A DNA stretch of 64,000 nucleotides, taken from Barrientosiimonas humi (GTDB lineage Bacteria; Actinomycetota; Actinomycetes; Actinomycetales; Dermatophilaceae). This document shows, one piece after another, positions 6,642 to 14,974 of the stretch. The first letter of the stretch is position 1; every line of letters begins with the position of its first letter. Under the pieces are notes generated by a model, which saw nothing but the letters and a program-made list of their open reading frames with translations, did not search any database and was not told the origin of the DNA. The stretch lies in contig NZ_VFOK01000001.1 of NCBI RefSeq assembly GCF_006716095.1, positions 1,209,375-1,273,374 of the forward strand, in the 5' to 3' direction. A program made the position numbers and the translations under genes.

Positions 6642-8747
6642 ATGACGGATCTGCAGACCTCGACCGACCTCGACCAGGTCGCCGATCGGGTGCTCGCGGC
6701 CCTGGCCGGCCCCGGCGCGATGCTGCGCGACGACCAGCGCACGGCCGTCGAGGCGCTCACCCGGCCGGGCGCGCGCGCCCTGGTCGTCCAGGCCACCGGC
6801 TGGGGCAAGTCCGCGGTCTACTGGGTCGCGACCGCGCTCAGCCGGGCCCGCGGCGGCGGCCCCACCCTCGTGGTCTCTCCGCTGCTGTCGCTGATGCGCG
6901 ACCAGGTCGCGGCCGCCGGCCGCGCGGGTCTGCGCGCCGCCACGATCAACAGCTCCAACATCGGCGACTGGTCGGCGATCGAGGACGACCTGCGCTCGGG
7001 CCGGCTCGACGTGCTCCTCGTCTCGCCGGAGCGGCTGGCCAACCCCAGCTTCGGCCAGCGGGTGCTCGACGGTCTCGCGGGCCGGCTCGGCCTGCTGGTC
7101 ATCGACGAGGCCCACGCGGTCTCCGACTGGGGGCACGACTTCCGGCCCGACTACCGCCGGGTGTCCGACGTGCTGCAGCAGCTCAACCCCGACACCCCCG
7201 TGCTCGCCACCACCGCGACCGCCAACGCCCGGGTCACCGACGACCTCGCCGCCCAGCTGGGCGAGCAGACCACCGTGCTGCGCGGGCCGCTCGCGCGCTC
7301 GTCGCTGCAGCTCACCGTGCTGCCGCGGATGGACCCGCTCTCGCGCTACGCCTGGGTCGTCGAGCACCTGCCGAGCCTGCCCGGAGCCGGCATCGTCTAC
7401 ACCCTGACCGTCGCCGACGCGCACCGGCTGACCGAGGCGATCCGCGCCCGGCACGGCGACGACCCGGCGCTGCAGGTCGCCGCCTACACCGGGCAGCTCG
7501 AGGCGGGGGAGCGCGAGCGGCTCGAGGAGGCGCTGCGGGCCAACGAGGTCAAGGCACTCGTCGCGACCTCGGCCCTCGGCATGGGGTACGACAAGCCCGA
7601 CCTGGGGTTCGTGGTGCACGTCGGGGCTCCGCCGTCGCCGGTGTCCTACTACCAGCAGGTCGGACGTGCCGGGCGCGCGATCGACCACGCCGCGGTGGTG
7701 CTGCTGCCGTCGGCGGGCGACGACGGCGTCTGGGACTACTTCGCGACCGCCACGATCCCCAAGCCCGACCGGGTCGAGAAGCTGCTGGCCGCGCTCGACC
7801 AGCACGACGAGCCGGTCAGCGTTCCGGCGCTGGAGGCCGAGACCGGGCTGCGCCGCACCGCCGTCGAGCTGATGCTCAAGCAGCTCGCGGTCGACGGGGT
7901 CACCGACCGCACCAAGGACGGCTGGGTGCGCACCGGCGCCGAGTGGAGCTACGACCAGGAGCACTACGACGGCGTCCTGGCCACGCGCCGCCGCGAGGCC
8001 GACATCATGCGCCGCTACGTCGTGGGCGAGTCGTGCCTGATGCAGCTGCTGCAGGAGTCGCTCGACGACCCTGACGCCGCCCCGTGCGGCCGGTGCTCGG
8101 TCTGCCTGGGTCACCTGCCCGAGCCGTTGCAGGCCGAGGCGTCCGACGACGTCGTCGCCGGCGTGCGCCGCGTGCTGCGCACCGAGACCCATGTGCTCGA
8201 GCGCCGCAAGATGTGGCCGGGCGGGGCGTTCGGCGCGCGCGGGCGCATCCCGGCCGAGCTGTCCGCCGACGACGGTCGCGTCATCGTCCACGCCGACGCG
8301 CCCGAGTGGGCTCAGGAGCGCGAAACCGTTCTGGCACAAGACGGTTCGCCCACCGACGACCTGCTGGAGGCGGCCGTCGGCACGCTCGCCCGGTGGAAGG
8401 ACGACTGGGCCGAGCGCCCCGAGGTGGTGCTGCCGCTGGCGGCCAGCGGGCTGCCCGAGGTGGTCTCCGGCGTCGCGGCCCACCTGTCGCAGGTCGGGCG
8501 GCTCGACCTCGCGCCGCTGTGGCAGCCCGCGACCCGGGTCGACCCCGACCTGCCGTCGTCCGACGAGGCCGCGGGCTGGCGCGAGAGCCTCGACGCCGGC
8601 CCCGTCGCCGACCAGGTGCGGGGCCGTTCCGTGCTGCTGGTCGTCGACGCGACCCGGTCCGGCTGGGCGGCGACCGTCGCCGCCGCCACCCTGCGCGAGG
8701 CGGGTGCCCGGCGGGTGCTGCCGCTCGTCGTGCACCGCGTGGTGTGA
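6642..8747 (+). CDS. recQ: RecQ-family ATP-dependent DNA helicase with a PRTase-like C-terminus
   Basis: A 701-residue 3'-5' helicase. Walker A is ATGWGKS (residues 51-57), the Walker B box is DEAH (155-158) within LLVIDEAHAVSDWGHDFRPDYRR, and motif VI is QQVGRAGRA. A Cys cluster, ESCLMQLLQESL then CGRCSVCLGHL, resembles the RecQ zinc element. No clear HRDC domain is seen. The C-terminal ~80 residues read VLLVVDATRSGWAATVAAATL then REAGARRVLPLVVH, like the PRPP-binding region of phosphoribosyltransferases. GTG 6633 is an alternative start but overlaps the -10. Confidence 0.88.
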   Translation: MTDLQTSTDLDQVADRVLAALAGPGAMLRDDQRTAVEALTRPGARALVVQATGWGKSAVYWVATALSRARGGGPTLVVSPLLSLMRDQVAAAGRAGLRAATINSSNIGDWSAIEDDLRSGRLDVLLVSPERLANPSFGQRVLDGLAGRLGLLVIDEAHAVSDWGHDFRPDYRRVSDVLQQLNPDTPVLATTATANARVTDDLAAQLGEQTTVLRGPLARSSLQLTVLPRMDPLSRYAWVVEHLPSLPGAGIVYTLTVADAHRLTEAIRARHGDDPALQVAAYTGQLEAGERERLEEALRANEVKALVATSALGMGYDKPDLGFVVHVGAPPSPVSYYQQVGRAGRAIDHAAVVLLPSAGDDGVWDYFATATIPKPDRVEKLLAALDQHDEPVSVPALEAETGLRRTAVELMLKQLAVDGVTDRTKDGWVRTGAEWSYDQEHYDGVLATRRREADIMRRYVVGESCLMQLLQESLDDPDAAPCGRCSVCLGHLPEPLQAEASDDVVAGVRRVLRTETHVLERRKMWPGGAFGARGRIPAELSADDGRVIVHADAPEWAQERETVLAQDGSPTDDLLEAAVGTLARWKDDWAERPEVVLPLAASGLPEVVSGVAAHLSQVGRLDLAPLWQPATRVDPDLPSSDEAAGWRESLDAGPVADQVRGRSVLLVVDATRSGWAATVAAATLREAGARRVLPLVVHRVV
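8322..8348 (+). repeat. In-frame palindromic element, site 3 (in recQ)
   Basis: Codons GAA ACC GTT CTG GCA CAA, then GAC GGT TCG (ETVLAQDGS). AACCGT and ACGGTT form the outer arms. This is one of the two sites closest to the inferred consensus. Confidence 0.6.
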
Positions 8748-8763
8748 GCGCGAGCCCGAGCAG

Positions 8764-8769
8764 TAGCGT
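8764..8769 (+). promoter_or_regulatory. Leaderless -10 box of the glucose-dehydrogenase-like gene
   Basis: TAGCGT ends 7 bases before ATG 8777. Confidence 0.55.
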
Positions 8770-8776
8770 CGGAACC

Positions 8777-9826
8777 ATGCGTGCACTCACGGTCGCCCCC
8801 GGGCGCAAGAGCTCCCTCGCCGTCGTCGACATGCCCGAGCCCGACCAGCTGCTGGGCGACGTGCTCGTGCAGGGCCTCGCGCTCGGCGTGTGCGGCACCG
8901 ACCGCGAGATCGACCAGGGGCTCTACGGCGAGGCGCCGGCCGGCAGCGACCGGCTGATCCTCGGTCACGAGTCGCTCGGCCGGGTGAACGAGGCGCCCGA
9001 GGGCAGCGGCTTCGCGGCGGGCGACCTGATCGTGGGCATCGTGCGCATGCCCGACCCCGAGCCGTGCGGCGCGTGCGCCGCCGGCGAGTGGGACATGTGC
9101 CGCAACGGCCGCTACACCGAGCACGGCATCAAGGCGCTGCACGGCTTCGGGTCCGAGCAGTGGCGGGTCCGCTCCGACCACTCGGTCAAGCTCGACCCCC
9201 AGCTCGGCGACCTCGGCGTGCTGCTCGAGCCCACCACGGTCGTGGCCAAGGCCTGGGAGCAGGTCGACCGCATCGGCGACCGCGCGTGGTTCGAGCCCCG
9301 CTCGGTCCTGGTGACCGGCGCGGGCCCGATCGGGCTCCTCGGCGCCATGATCGGGGCCCAGCGCGGCCTCGACGTGCACGTGCTCGACCGGGTCGAGGAC
9401 GGCCTCAAGCCGGCCCTGGTGCGCGAGCTGGGCGGCACGTACCACACCGGTGACGCGGCCGAGGTGATGCGCACGGTCCGCCCCGACGTGGTCATCGAGG
9501 GCACCGGCGCGGTGCCGGTGATCGCCGGGGTGCTCAGCGAGAACGTCCCCTACGGCATCGTCGTGCTCACCGGCATCTCCAGCCCCGGCGTCGCCGACGG
9601 GTTCGACCTCGGCGCCGTCAACCGCGACCTGGTGCTCGACAACGGCGCCGTCGTCGGGTCGGTCAACGCCAACCTGCGCCACTACGAGGCGGGGGCTGCC
9701 GCCCTGGCGCAGGCCGACCGTGACTGGCTCGCGCGCCTCATCACCCGCCGGGTGCCGCTCGAGGACTTCGCGGCCGCCTTCGCCCCGCAGGACGACGACG
9801 TCAAGGTCGTCCTCACCCTGGCCTGA
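8777..9826 (+). CDS. Zinc-dependent MDR dehydrogenase, glucose 1-dehydrogenase-like
   Basis: A 349-residue medium-chain dehydrogenase. Catalytic-zinc ligands are in GVCGTDREI (Cys39) and LILGHESLG (His64-Glu65). A structural-zinc-like lobe has three Cys in PEPCGACAAGEWDMC. The nucleotide-binding glycine motif is VTGAGPIGLLGAMIG. This matches glucose/sugar 1-dehydrogenases (CGTDREI, RNGRYTEHGI), which oxidise sugars with NAD(P)+. Actual sugar and cofactor are not readable. The dinB start follows 4 bases after its stop, so the two are probably cotranscribed. Confidence 0.82.
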   Translation: MRALTVAPGRKSSLAVVDMPEPDQLLGDVLVQGLALGVCGTDREIDQGLYGEAPAGSDRLILGHESLGRVNEAPEGSGFAAGDLIVGIVRMPDPEPCGACAAGEWDMCRNGRYTEHGIKALHGFGSEQWRVRSDHSVKLDPQLGDLGVLLEPTTVVAKAWEQVDRIGDRAWFEPRSVLVTGAGPIGLLGAMIGAQRGLDVHVLDRVEDGLKPALVRELGGTYHTGDAAEVMRTVRPDVVIEGTGAVPVIAGVLSENVPYGIVVLTGISSPGVADGFDLGAVNRDLVLDNGAVVGSVNANLRHYEAGAAALAQADRDWLARLITRRVPLEDFAAAFAPQDDDVKVVLTLA

Positions 9827-9830
9827 CCGG

Positions 9831-11204
9831 GTGCGCTCCGAGCCGAGCATCCTGCACCTGGACCTCGACGCCTTCTTCGCCGCGGTCGAGCAGCGCGACA
9901 AGCCCTCGCTGCGGGGGCGCCCGGTCGTCGTCGGCGGCATCGGGCCGCGCGGCGTGGTCTCGACCGCGTCCTACGAGGCCCGCGCGTTCGGCGCCCGCTC
10001 GGCCATGCCCACGCACGAGGCGCGCCGGCGCTGCCCACCCGGGACCGCATTCCTCGGCGGCCGGTTCGCCGCCTACCGCAAGACCAGCGCGGTGGTGATG
10101 TCGCTGCTGCGCGAGGTGTCGTCCGTCGTCGAGCAGGTGTCGGTCGACGAGGCGTACGTCGACCTCGCCGCAGGCGAGCAGCGCGACCTGTCGGCCGACG
10201 GCGTACGCCTGCTCGCCGAGGAGCTCCTCGAGCGCATCGAGGCCGAGACGGGCGGGCTGACCGCCTCGGCCGGGATCGCCTCCTCGAAGATGCTGGCCAA
10301 GATCGGCTCCGACCTGGAGAAGCCGCGCGGGCTCGTGGTCGTGGCGCCCGGCCGTGAGCTCGACGTGCTCGCGCCGCTCAACGTGCGCGCGCTCGGTGGT
10401 GTCGGGCCGGCCACGGCCGACCGGCTGCGCACGTTCGGCGTCGAGACCGTGGAGCAGCTGCGCCGGCTCGCGCTGCCTGACCTGGTGAGCATCTTCGGGG
10501 AGGCGCACGGCAACGGGCTGCACCGGCTCGCGCGCGCCCAGGACGACCGGCCGGTGGTGGTCGAGCGCGAGACCAAGAGCATCTCGGCGGAGGAGACGTT
10601 CGAGACCGATGTGGCCGACCGGGCCCGGCTCGAGTCGGAGATCGCGCGGCTCGCCGAGGGGGTGTGCCGGCGGCTCGTCGCCGCGTCGGCCTTCGCCCGC
10701 ACGGTGACGGTCAAGGTGCGCCACCCCGACTTCAGCCTGCAGACCCGCTCGGCCACGTTGCGGCACGCCACCGACCAGGCGGGCGCGGTCACCGACCTGG
10801 CCACCCGGCTGCTGCACGGCGTCGACGTCAGCTCCGGCCTGCGGCTGATCGGCGTGGGGGTGTCCGGACTCACCACGCACGCCCAGGTCGAGCTGGACCT
10901 GGAGCTGGGCGGGCTCGGTCGCGTCGAGCCCGCCCCGGAGTACGAAGCCGTCGCCGCCCGCGTCGAACCAGCGCCGGCCGGCATGGTCACCGAGGCCACG
11001 CCCGCAGTGGCGTGGCGGACCGGCGCGGACGTCGTGCACGCCGAGCACGGTGCCGGCTGGGTGTGGGGGAGCGGTCGCGGCCGGGTCACGGTCCGGTTCG
11101 AGGGGCCGCTCACCGGGCCCGGGCCGGTGCGCACGTTCGCGGTCGACGACCCGCAGCTGTCGCCGGCGGACCCGCCGGAGTGGCGGCCAGAGCCGGTCGC
11201 GTGA
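9831..11204 (+). CDS. dinB: DNA polymerase IV (Y-family, DinB)
   Basis: A 457-residue translesion polymerase. Catalytic metal ligands are in LHLDLDAFFAAVEQRD (Asp11/Asp13) and SVDEAYVDL (Asp106/Glu107). Helix-hairpin-helix and little-finger regions follow (VRALGGVGPATADRL, KSISAEETFETDV). A C-terminal extension of about 70 residues (VVHAEHGAGWVWGSGRGRVT, VRFE) looks like the Tudor/SH3-like cap seen on some actinobacterial DinB and UvrD proteins. GTG 9831 lies just after the dehydrogenase stop. No LexA box is visible here. Confidence 0.9.
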   Translation: MRSEPSILHLDLDAFFAAVEQRDKPSLRGRPVVVGGIGPRGVVSTASYEARAFGARSAMPTHEARRRCPPGTAFLGGRFAAYRKTSAVVMSLLREVSSVVEQVSVDEAYVDLAAGEQRDLSADGVRLLAEELLERIEAETGGLTASAGIASSKMLAKIGSDLEKPRGLVVVAPGRELDVLAPLNVRALGGVGPATADRLRTFGVETVEQLRRLALPDLVSIFGEAHGNGLHRLARAQDDRPVVVERETKSISAEETFETDVADRARLESEIARLAEGVCRRLVAASAFARTVTVKVRHPDFSLQTRSATLRHATDQAGAVTDLATRLLHGVDVSSGLRLIGVGVSGLTTHAQVELDLELGGLGRVEPAPEYEAVAARVEPAPAGMVTEATPAVAWRTGADVVHAEHGAGWVWGSGRGRVTVRFEGPLTGPGPVRTFAVDDPQLSPADPPEWRPEPVA

Positions 11205-11225
11205 GCCCCGCGCGTCCCTCGGCTC

Positions 11226-12191
11226 TCAGCGGGTGAGGACGATCTTGCCGGCGGTCCGGCCCTCGATCATCGCGGCGAACGCCTCGGGCGCCTGCTCCAT
11301 CGGCAGCTCCAGCCCGACCTGCGGGTGCAGGTCGGCCGTCTCGCACAGGGTGATCAGGTCGGCGAGCTCCTGCCGGGTGCCCATCGTCGACCCGATGACG
11401 CGCAGCTGCAGGAAGAAGATCCGGGTCAGCTCGGCCGAGTCGGGCTCACCCGTGGTGGCGCCGCAGGTCACCAGCACGCCACCCGGCTTGAGCGACTTGA
11501 TCGAGTGGCTCCAGGTCGCCTTGCCGACCGAGTCGAACACCCCGTCGACCCGCTCCGGCAACCGCGCCCCGGGCTCGAACGTCGCGTGCGCACCCAGCTT
11601 GCTCGCCAGGTCGCGCTTCTCCTGCGAGCTCCCGGTCACCCAGACCCGCAGGCCGGCCGCGACGCCGAGCGTGATCAGCGCGGTCGACACCCCGCCGCTC
11701 GCGCCCTGCACCAGCATCGTCTGACCGGCGTGCAGCCCCGAGCGGGTCGTGAGCATCCGGTAGGCCGTCAGCCAGGCCGTCCCCAGGCACGCGGCCTCGG
11801 CGAAGCTCAGCGACGTCGGCTTGGGCAGCACGTTGGCCTTGGGCACGACCACCCGCTCGGCGAAGCTGCCCTGCAGGTCCTCGGTCAGCATCGAGCGGCG
11901 CGGGTCGAGCGTGCGGTCACCGCCCCAGTCGGGGTCGTTGACCACGGGGTAGACCACGACCTCGCTGCCGTCCTCGAGCGTGCCCGCGGCGTCCATGCCA
12001 AGGATCATCGGGAACTGCTCGGCCTTGATGCCGACCCCGCGCAACGTCCAGACGTCGTGCATGTTCAGGCTCGCGGCACGTACGTCCACGGCCACCTGCC
12101 CGGGACCGGGCTCGGGATCGGGTCGCTCACCCACGACCAGGGCGTCCAGCGGTGCGTCGGGCGAGGGGCGGTCGGCGTACACGGCGCGCAT
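11226..12191 (-). CDS. Zinc-independent MDR oxidoreductase (NADPH:quinone reductase-like)
   Basis: A 321-residue medium-chain reductase/dehydrogenase. It lacks the Cys/His zinc set (NMHDVWTLRGVG where CGTD would be) and has the NADPH motif VQGASGGVSTALITLG. The ENVG-equivalent region is DGVFDSVGKATW. Members reduce quinones or enones with NADPH, but the substrate is not assignable. A minus-strand CACACT hexamer at 12199-12204 ends 7 bases before the ATG, a weak leaderless-type -10. It is tail-to-tail with dinB at 21 bp. Confidence 0.8.
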   Translation of the reverse strand: MRAVYADRPSPDAPLDALVVGERPDPEPGPGQVAVDVRAASLNMHDVWTLRGVGIKAEQFPMILGMDAAGTLEDGSEVVVYPVVNDPDWGGDRTLDPRRSMLTEDLQGSFAERVVVPKANVLPKPTSLSFAEAACLGTAWLTAYRMLTTRSGLHAGQTMLVQGASGGVSTALITLGVAAGLRVWVTGSSQEKRDLASKLGAHATFEPGARLPERVDGVFDSVGKATWSHSIKSLKPGGVLVTCGATTGEPDSAELTRIFFLQLRVIGSTMGTRQELADLITLCETADLHPQVGLELPMEQAPEAFAAMIEGRTAGKIVLTR

Positions 12192-12223
12192 GCCGCCCAG
12201 TGTGCCGCACGCCGCAGGAACGA

Positions 12224-12255
12224 CCAGGCCCCCGGCGCGTTCGCCGGGGGCCTGG
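12224..12255 (-). terminator. Perfect GC-rich hairpin downstream of the L,D-transpeptidase
   Basis: A 14-bp perfect stem (CCAGGCCCCCGGCG and its complement) with a 4-base loop, 18 bp past the transpeptidase stop. There is no T tract, so it is a stem-only terminator if functional. Confidence 0.6.
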
Positions 12256-12273
12256 TGGGTGATCAGTGCTCGA

Positions 12274-13356
12274 TCAGAAGACGGTGACCTTGGTCGAGCC
12301 GACCTTGGCGTTGCCGCTGGACCACAGCCAGTCCATGCCCGCGTTGGTCACCCGGATGCAGCCGTGCGAGGCGGGGGTCGGGGGGACGCTGGGCGACCCG
12401 TGGATCGCGATGCCGCCGGTGATGTACTTCGGGCGGTACATCGTGCCGAGCTCGAGGGTGGACTTCCACAGCTCGTCGCGCTCGTTGTAGAGCGTCCAGG
12501 TGCCGGTGGGCGTGGTCGCCTTGGCGGTGTGGGTGACGGTCTTGCCGTCGTCACCCTTGACCGGGTAGGTGAAGGTCTGGCCGTTGCCGGACGAGGCGTT
12601 CATGACCTTGATCGGGCGACCGTTCTGCACGACCACGAGGATCTGCCGACGCAGGTCGATCTCGATGCCGGTGCTGATCCGGGTCTGCGGCTTGACGCCG
12701 CGGTCGATGGCGCCCTGGGTGGCCTTGTCGATCTCGCCGGTGCGCGGGAGGCCCGCGACCTTCTGGATCGCGTAGACGGCCTGGCGGGTGCCGCCGCCGT
12801 AGGAACCGTCGACGGCCGGGACGAAGTAGCCGAGGGACTGCAGCCGCTCCTGCGCCGCCTTGACCTTCGGGCCGCTCGCGCCCATGGCGAGCGTCTTGCC
12901 GTCGTCGTCGCTGAGCGGCGGCTGGGTCGAGGAGGACGAGGACGGCGAGGGGGAGGAGCTCGAGGCGCTCGGCTCGGCGTCGTCGCCCGCCCCGGCGCTG
13001 CTCGACGGCGCGGCGCTCGGCGTGGAGCTGGCCGCGGGGGCCGGCTGCTCGGTCGGGCTCTGGCTGTGGGTGCGCGTCGCCGTGCTGGTGCGCGTGCGGC
13101 TGTGCGTCGGCTCCTCGGTGGTCGTCTCCGACTCCGAGGTGGTGGTGCTGGGGGTGCTGGACGTGCTGGGCGTCGTCGAGCTGGTGGTCGGCGTGGCGGG
13201 GCCCGGGTCGACCGTCGGGCTGGAGGCCGTGCTGGTCGGCGTCGCCGTGGGCGACTCGGAGGCGACATCCTGGGCGCCGCAGGCGGCGAGCAGCAGCGCG
13301 GCGGTCGCGGCCGAGACGGTCGCGGCGGCGCGGGTGCGGCGGGTCGTCATACGCAT
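12274..13356 (-). CDS. Lipoprotein L,D-transpeptidase (YkuD) with peptidoglycan-binding domain
   Basis: A 360-residue cell-wall cross-linking enzyme. The signal ends in lipobox LLAAC (Cys26), so it is likely lipidated outside the membrane. A Ser/Thr/Pro-rich linker spans roughly residues 30-150. A peptidoglycan-binding_1 domain follows (GPKVKAAQERLQSLGYFV, GSYGGGTRQAVYAIQ). The YkuD domain ends with the catalytic IAIHGSPS...ASHGCIRV; the nucleophile is Cys333. It would form 3-3 links between meso-DAP-type stem peptides. ATG 13356 is preceded by GAAGGAC. TACCCT or TATACC near 13447-13454 is the likely -10. Confidence 0.92.
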   Translation of the reverse strand: MRMTTRRTRAAATVSAATAALLLAACGAQDVASESPTATPTSTASSPTVDPGPATPTTSSTTPSTSSTPSTTTSESETTTEEPTHSRTRTSTATRTHSQSPTEQPAPAASSTPSAAPSSSAGAGDDAEPSASSSSPSPSSSSSTQPPLSDDDGKTLAMGASGPKVKAAQERLQSLGYFVPAVDGSYGGGTRQAVYAIQKVAGLPRTGEIDKATQGAIDRGVKPQTRISTGIEIDLRRQILVVVQNGRPIKVMNASSGNGQTFTYPVKGDDGKTVTHTAKATTPTGTWTLYNERDELWKSTLELGTMYRPKYITGGIAIHGSPSVPPTPASHGCIRVTNAGMDWLWSSGNAKVGSTKVTVF

Positions 13357-13446
13357 GTCAGTCCTTCGAGCAGCCGGTCAGGGGAGGTGCGGTCCGGGTC
13401 GATCACGGTCCCGCCATCGGGGCAGGTGGACGCGCTCCGACGAGTC

Positions 13447-13454
13447 AGGGTATA
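13447..13454 (-). promoter_or_regulatory. Probable -10 of the L,D-transpeptidase gene
   Basis: On the minus strand, TATACC and TACCCT overlap about 90 bases before the ATG. The rest of 13357-13661 shows only this and the tRNA promoter. Confidence 0.35.
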
Positions 13455-13611
13455 GGCAAAGTGGACGATTCACCCATTCGGCGCGCCGGGGTGTCGGCCC
13501 CGCCCGCGGGGGTGGGGGCGAGACGGCACGCTCCCGGCCGACTCCGGCGGACCCCCGGTGGGCGCGCGGCCGCAGGCCCTGGCCGATTCGGGCAGCACCG
13601 CTCCTGCGTGC

Positions 13612-13617
13612 TACTGT
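13612..13617 (+). promoter_or_regulatory. Probable -10 of tRNA-Leu
   Basis: TACTGT lies 44 bases before the mature tRNA 5' end. No clear -35 is visible. Confidence 0.4.
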
Positions 13618-13661
13618 CTGCGACGCCGTCAGGGCCTCCCCAGGGCCCGCAGGCACACCTC

Positions 13662-13746
13662 GTCCGGGTGGCGGAATTGGCAGACGCGCTAGCTTGAGGT
13701 GCTAGTCCCCGTCAAGGGGGTGGGGGTTCAAGTCCCCCCTCGGACA
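13662..13746 (+). tRNA. tRNA-Leu (anticodon GAG)
   Basis: An 85-base class II tRNA. The acceptor GTCCGGG pairs with CTCGGAC (one G-T), and the D-arm is GGCGGAATTGGCAGACGC. The anticodon stem CTAGC/GCTAG encloses loop TTGAGGT, giving anticodon GAG, which reads CTC/CTT. There is a long variable arm (CCCCGTCAAGGGG) and a T-arm GGGGG-TTCAAGT-CCCCC. A73 is followed by CCG, so the full CCA is not encoded. Confidence 0.97.
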
Positions 13747-13752
13747 CCGACA

Positions 13753-13792
13753 CCAACAGCCCCGAAGCGATCGCTTCGGGGCTGTTGGTTTT
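13753..13792 (+). terminator. 36-bp perfect palindrome plus TTTT after tRNA-Leu
   Basis: 13753-13788 is a perfect palindrome (CCAACAGCCCCGAAGCGA and its complement) followed by TTTT. It begins 7 bases past the tRNA, the strongest intrinsic terminator in the window. Confidence 0.9.
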
Positions 13793-13850
13793 CCGGTCCC
13801 GCCCGACCGACGTACGCCCGTCGCCGGACCGCGCGCCGGTCGCCGGTCGG

Positions 13851-14870
13851 CTACTCGGCGACCTTGATCACCAGCTTGCCGAAGTTGTCGCCGCGCAGCA
13901 GGCCGCGGAACGCCTCGACCGCGTTGTCCAGCCCGTCGACGACGTCCTCGCGGTAGCCCACCGACCCGTCGGCGACCCAGCCGGTCATGTCGCGCACGAA
14001 CGGCTCGGTCAGCCGCTCGACGAACTCGGTCTGGATGAAGCCGCGCAGCGTCAGGCTCTTGCGCAGCACGGTGCCCATGAGCGCGGGCGTGCGGTCCGGG
14101 CCCTCCGGCAGCGACGTCGCGTTGTAGCCCGCGACCAGCCCGCAGACCGGCACCCGCGCGAAGGTGTTCAGCAGCGGGAAGACCGCGTCCCACACCGCGC
14201 CGCCGACGTTCTCGAAGTAGACGTCGATGCCGTCGGGGCAGGCGGCCGCGAGGTCCTCGCGGAACGTGGGGGAGCGGTGGTCCACGGCGGCGTCGAAGCC
14301 CAGCTCGCGCAGGTAGGCCACCTTCTCGGGTCCGCCGGCGATGCCGACGGCCCGGGCGCCCTTGACCTTGGCGATCTGCCCGACGGCCGACCCGACCGGT
14401 CCGGTCGCGGCCGCCACGGCGACCGTCTCGCCCGGCTGCGGGCGACCGATCTCCAGCAGCCCGGCGTACGCCGTGAAGCCCGGCATGCCGAGCACGCCCA
14501 GCGCGGTGCTCACCGGCACGGGCGCGTCGGTGTCGAGCCGGCGCAGGTGGGCGGCCTTCTCGAGCGAGTGGGTCTGCCAGCCGCCGTACCCGAGCACCAC
14601 GTCGCCCTCGGCGAGCGAGGGGTCCTGCGACTGCAGCACCCGGGAGACCGTGGCGCCGACCATGGTGTCGCCGACCTGCACCGGCGGGGCGTACGACGGC
14701 GCGTCGCTCATCCGGCCGCGCATGTAGGGGTCGAGCGAGAGGTAGAGCGTCTGCAGCAGCGCCTCACCGGACTGCGGCTGGGCGAGCTCGACCTGCTCGG
14801 TGCGGAAGTTGTCCTGCGTGGGTTCGCCGTGCGGGCGCGAGGCCAGCACGATCCGAGTCGATGTCGTCAC
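13851..14870 (-). CDS. NADP-dependent MDR reductase (CurA / leukotriene-B4-dehydrogenase-like)
   Basis: A 339-residue zinc-free enone/double-bond reductase. Diagnostic segments are LSLDPYMRGRMSD near the N-terminus, the NADPH loop AATGPVGSAVGQIAK, and DVYFENVGGAVWDAV, the ENVGG block of the PTGR/CurA group. FVRDMTGWVADGSVGYRED is also family-like. The GTG start at 14870 gives MTTSTRIVLASRP. GGCGAG just upstream can act as a ribosome site, and a leaderless-type -10 is also present. The substrate is unknown. Confidence 0.87.
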   Translation of the reverse strand: MTTSTRIVLASRPHGEPTQDNFRTEQVELAQPQSGEALLQTLYLSLDPYMRGRMSDAPSYAPPVQVGDTMVGATVSRVLQSQDPSLAEGDVVLGYGGWQTHSLEKAAHLRRLDTDAPVPVSTALGVLGMPGFTAYAGLLEIGRPQPGETVAVAAATGPVGSAVGQIAKVKGARAVGIAGGPEKVAYLRELGFDAAVDHRSPTFREDLAAACPDGIDVYFENVGGAVWDAVFPLLNTFARVPVCGLVAGYNATSLPEGPDRTPALMGTVLRKSLTLRGFIQTEFVERLTEPFVRDMTGWVADGSVGYREDVVDGLDNAVEAFRGLLRGDNFGKLVIKVAE

Positions 14871-14876
14871 CTCGCC

Positions 14877-14882
14877 ACACTA
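14877..14882 (-). promoter_or_regulatory. Leaderless -10 box of the CurA-like gene
   Basis: TAGTGT (minus strand) ends 6 bases before GTG 14870. Confidence 0.45.
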
Positions 14883-14932
14883 GGTCGCCGCCGCAGCACC
14901 CGAAGATCCGTGTCACCGACCGCCGGTCGATC

Positions 14933-14938
14933 TACGCT
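14933..14938 (+). promoter_or_regulatory. -10 box of the DUF4241-like gene
   Basis: TACGCT gives a leader of about 30 bases carrying GGGGGGA (14962-14968), 6 bases before ATG 14975. Confidence 0.45.
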
Positions 14939-14974
14939 GGGCGCGACCGGCTGACGACCACGGGGGGACGTGAC

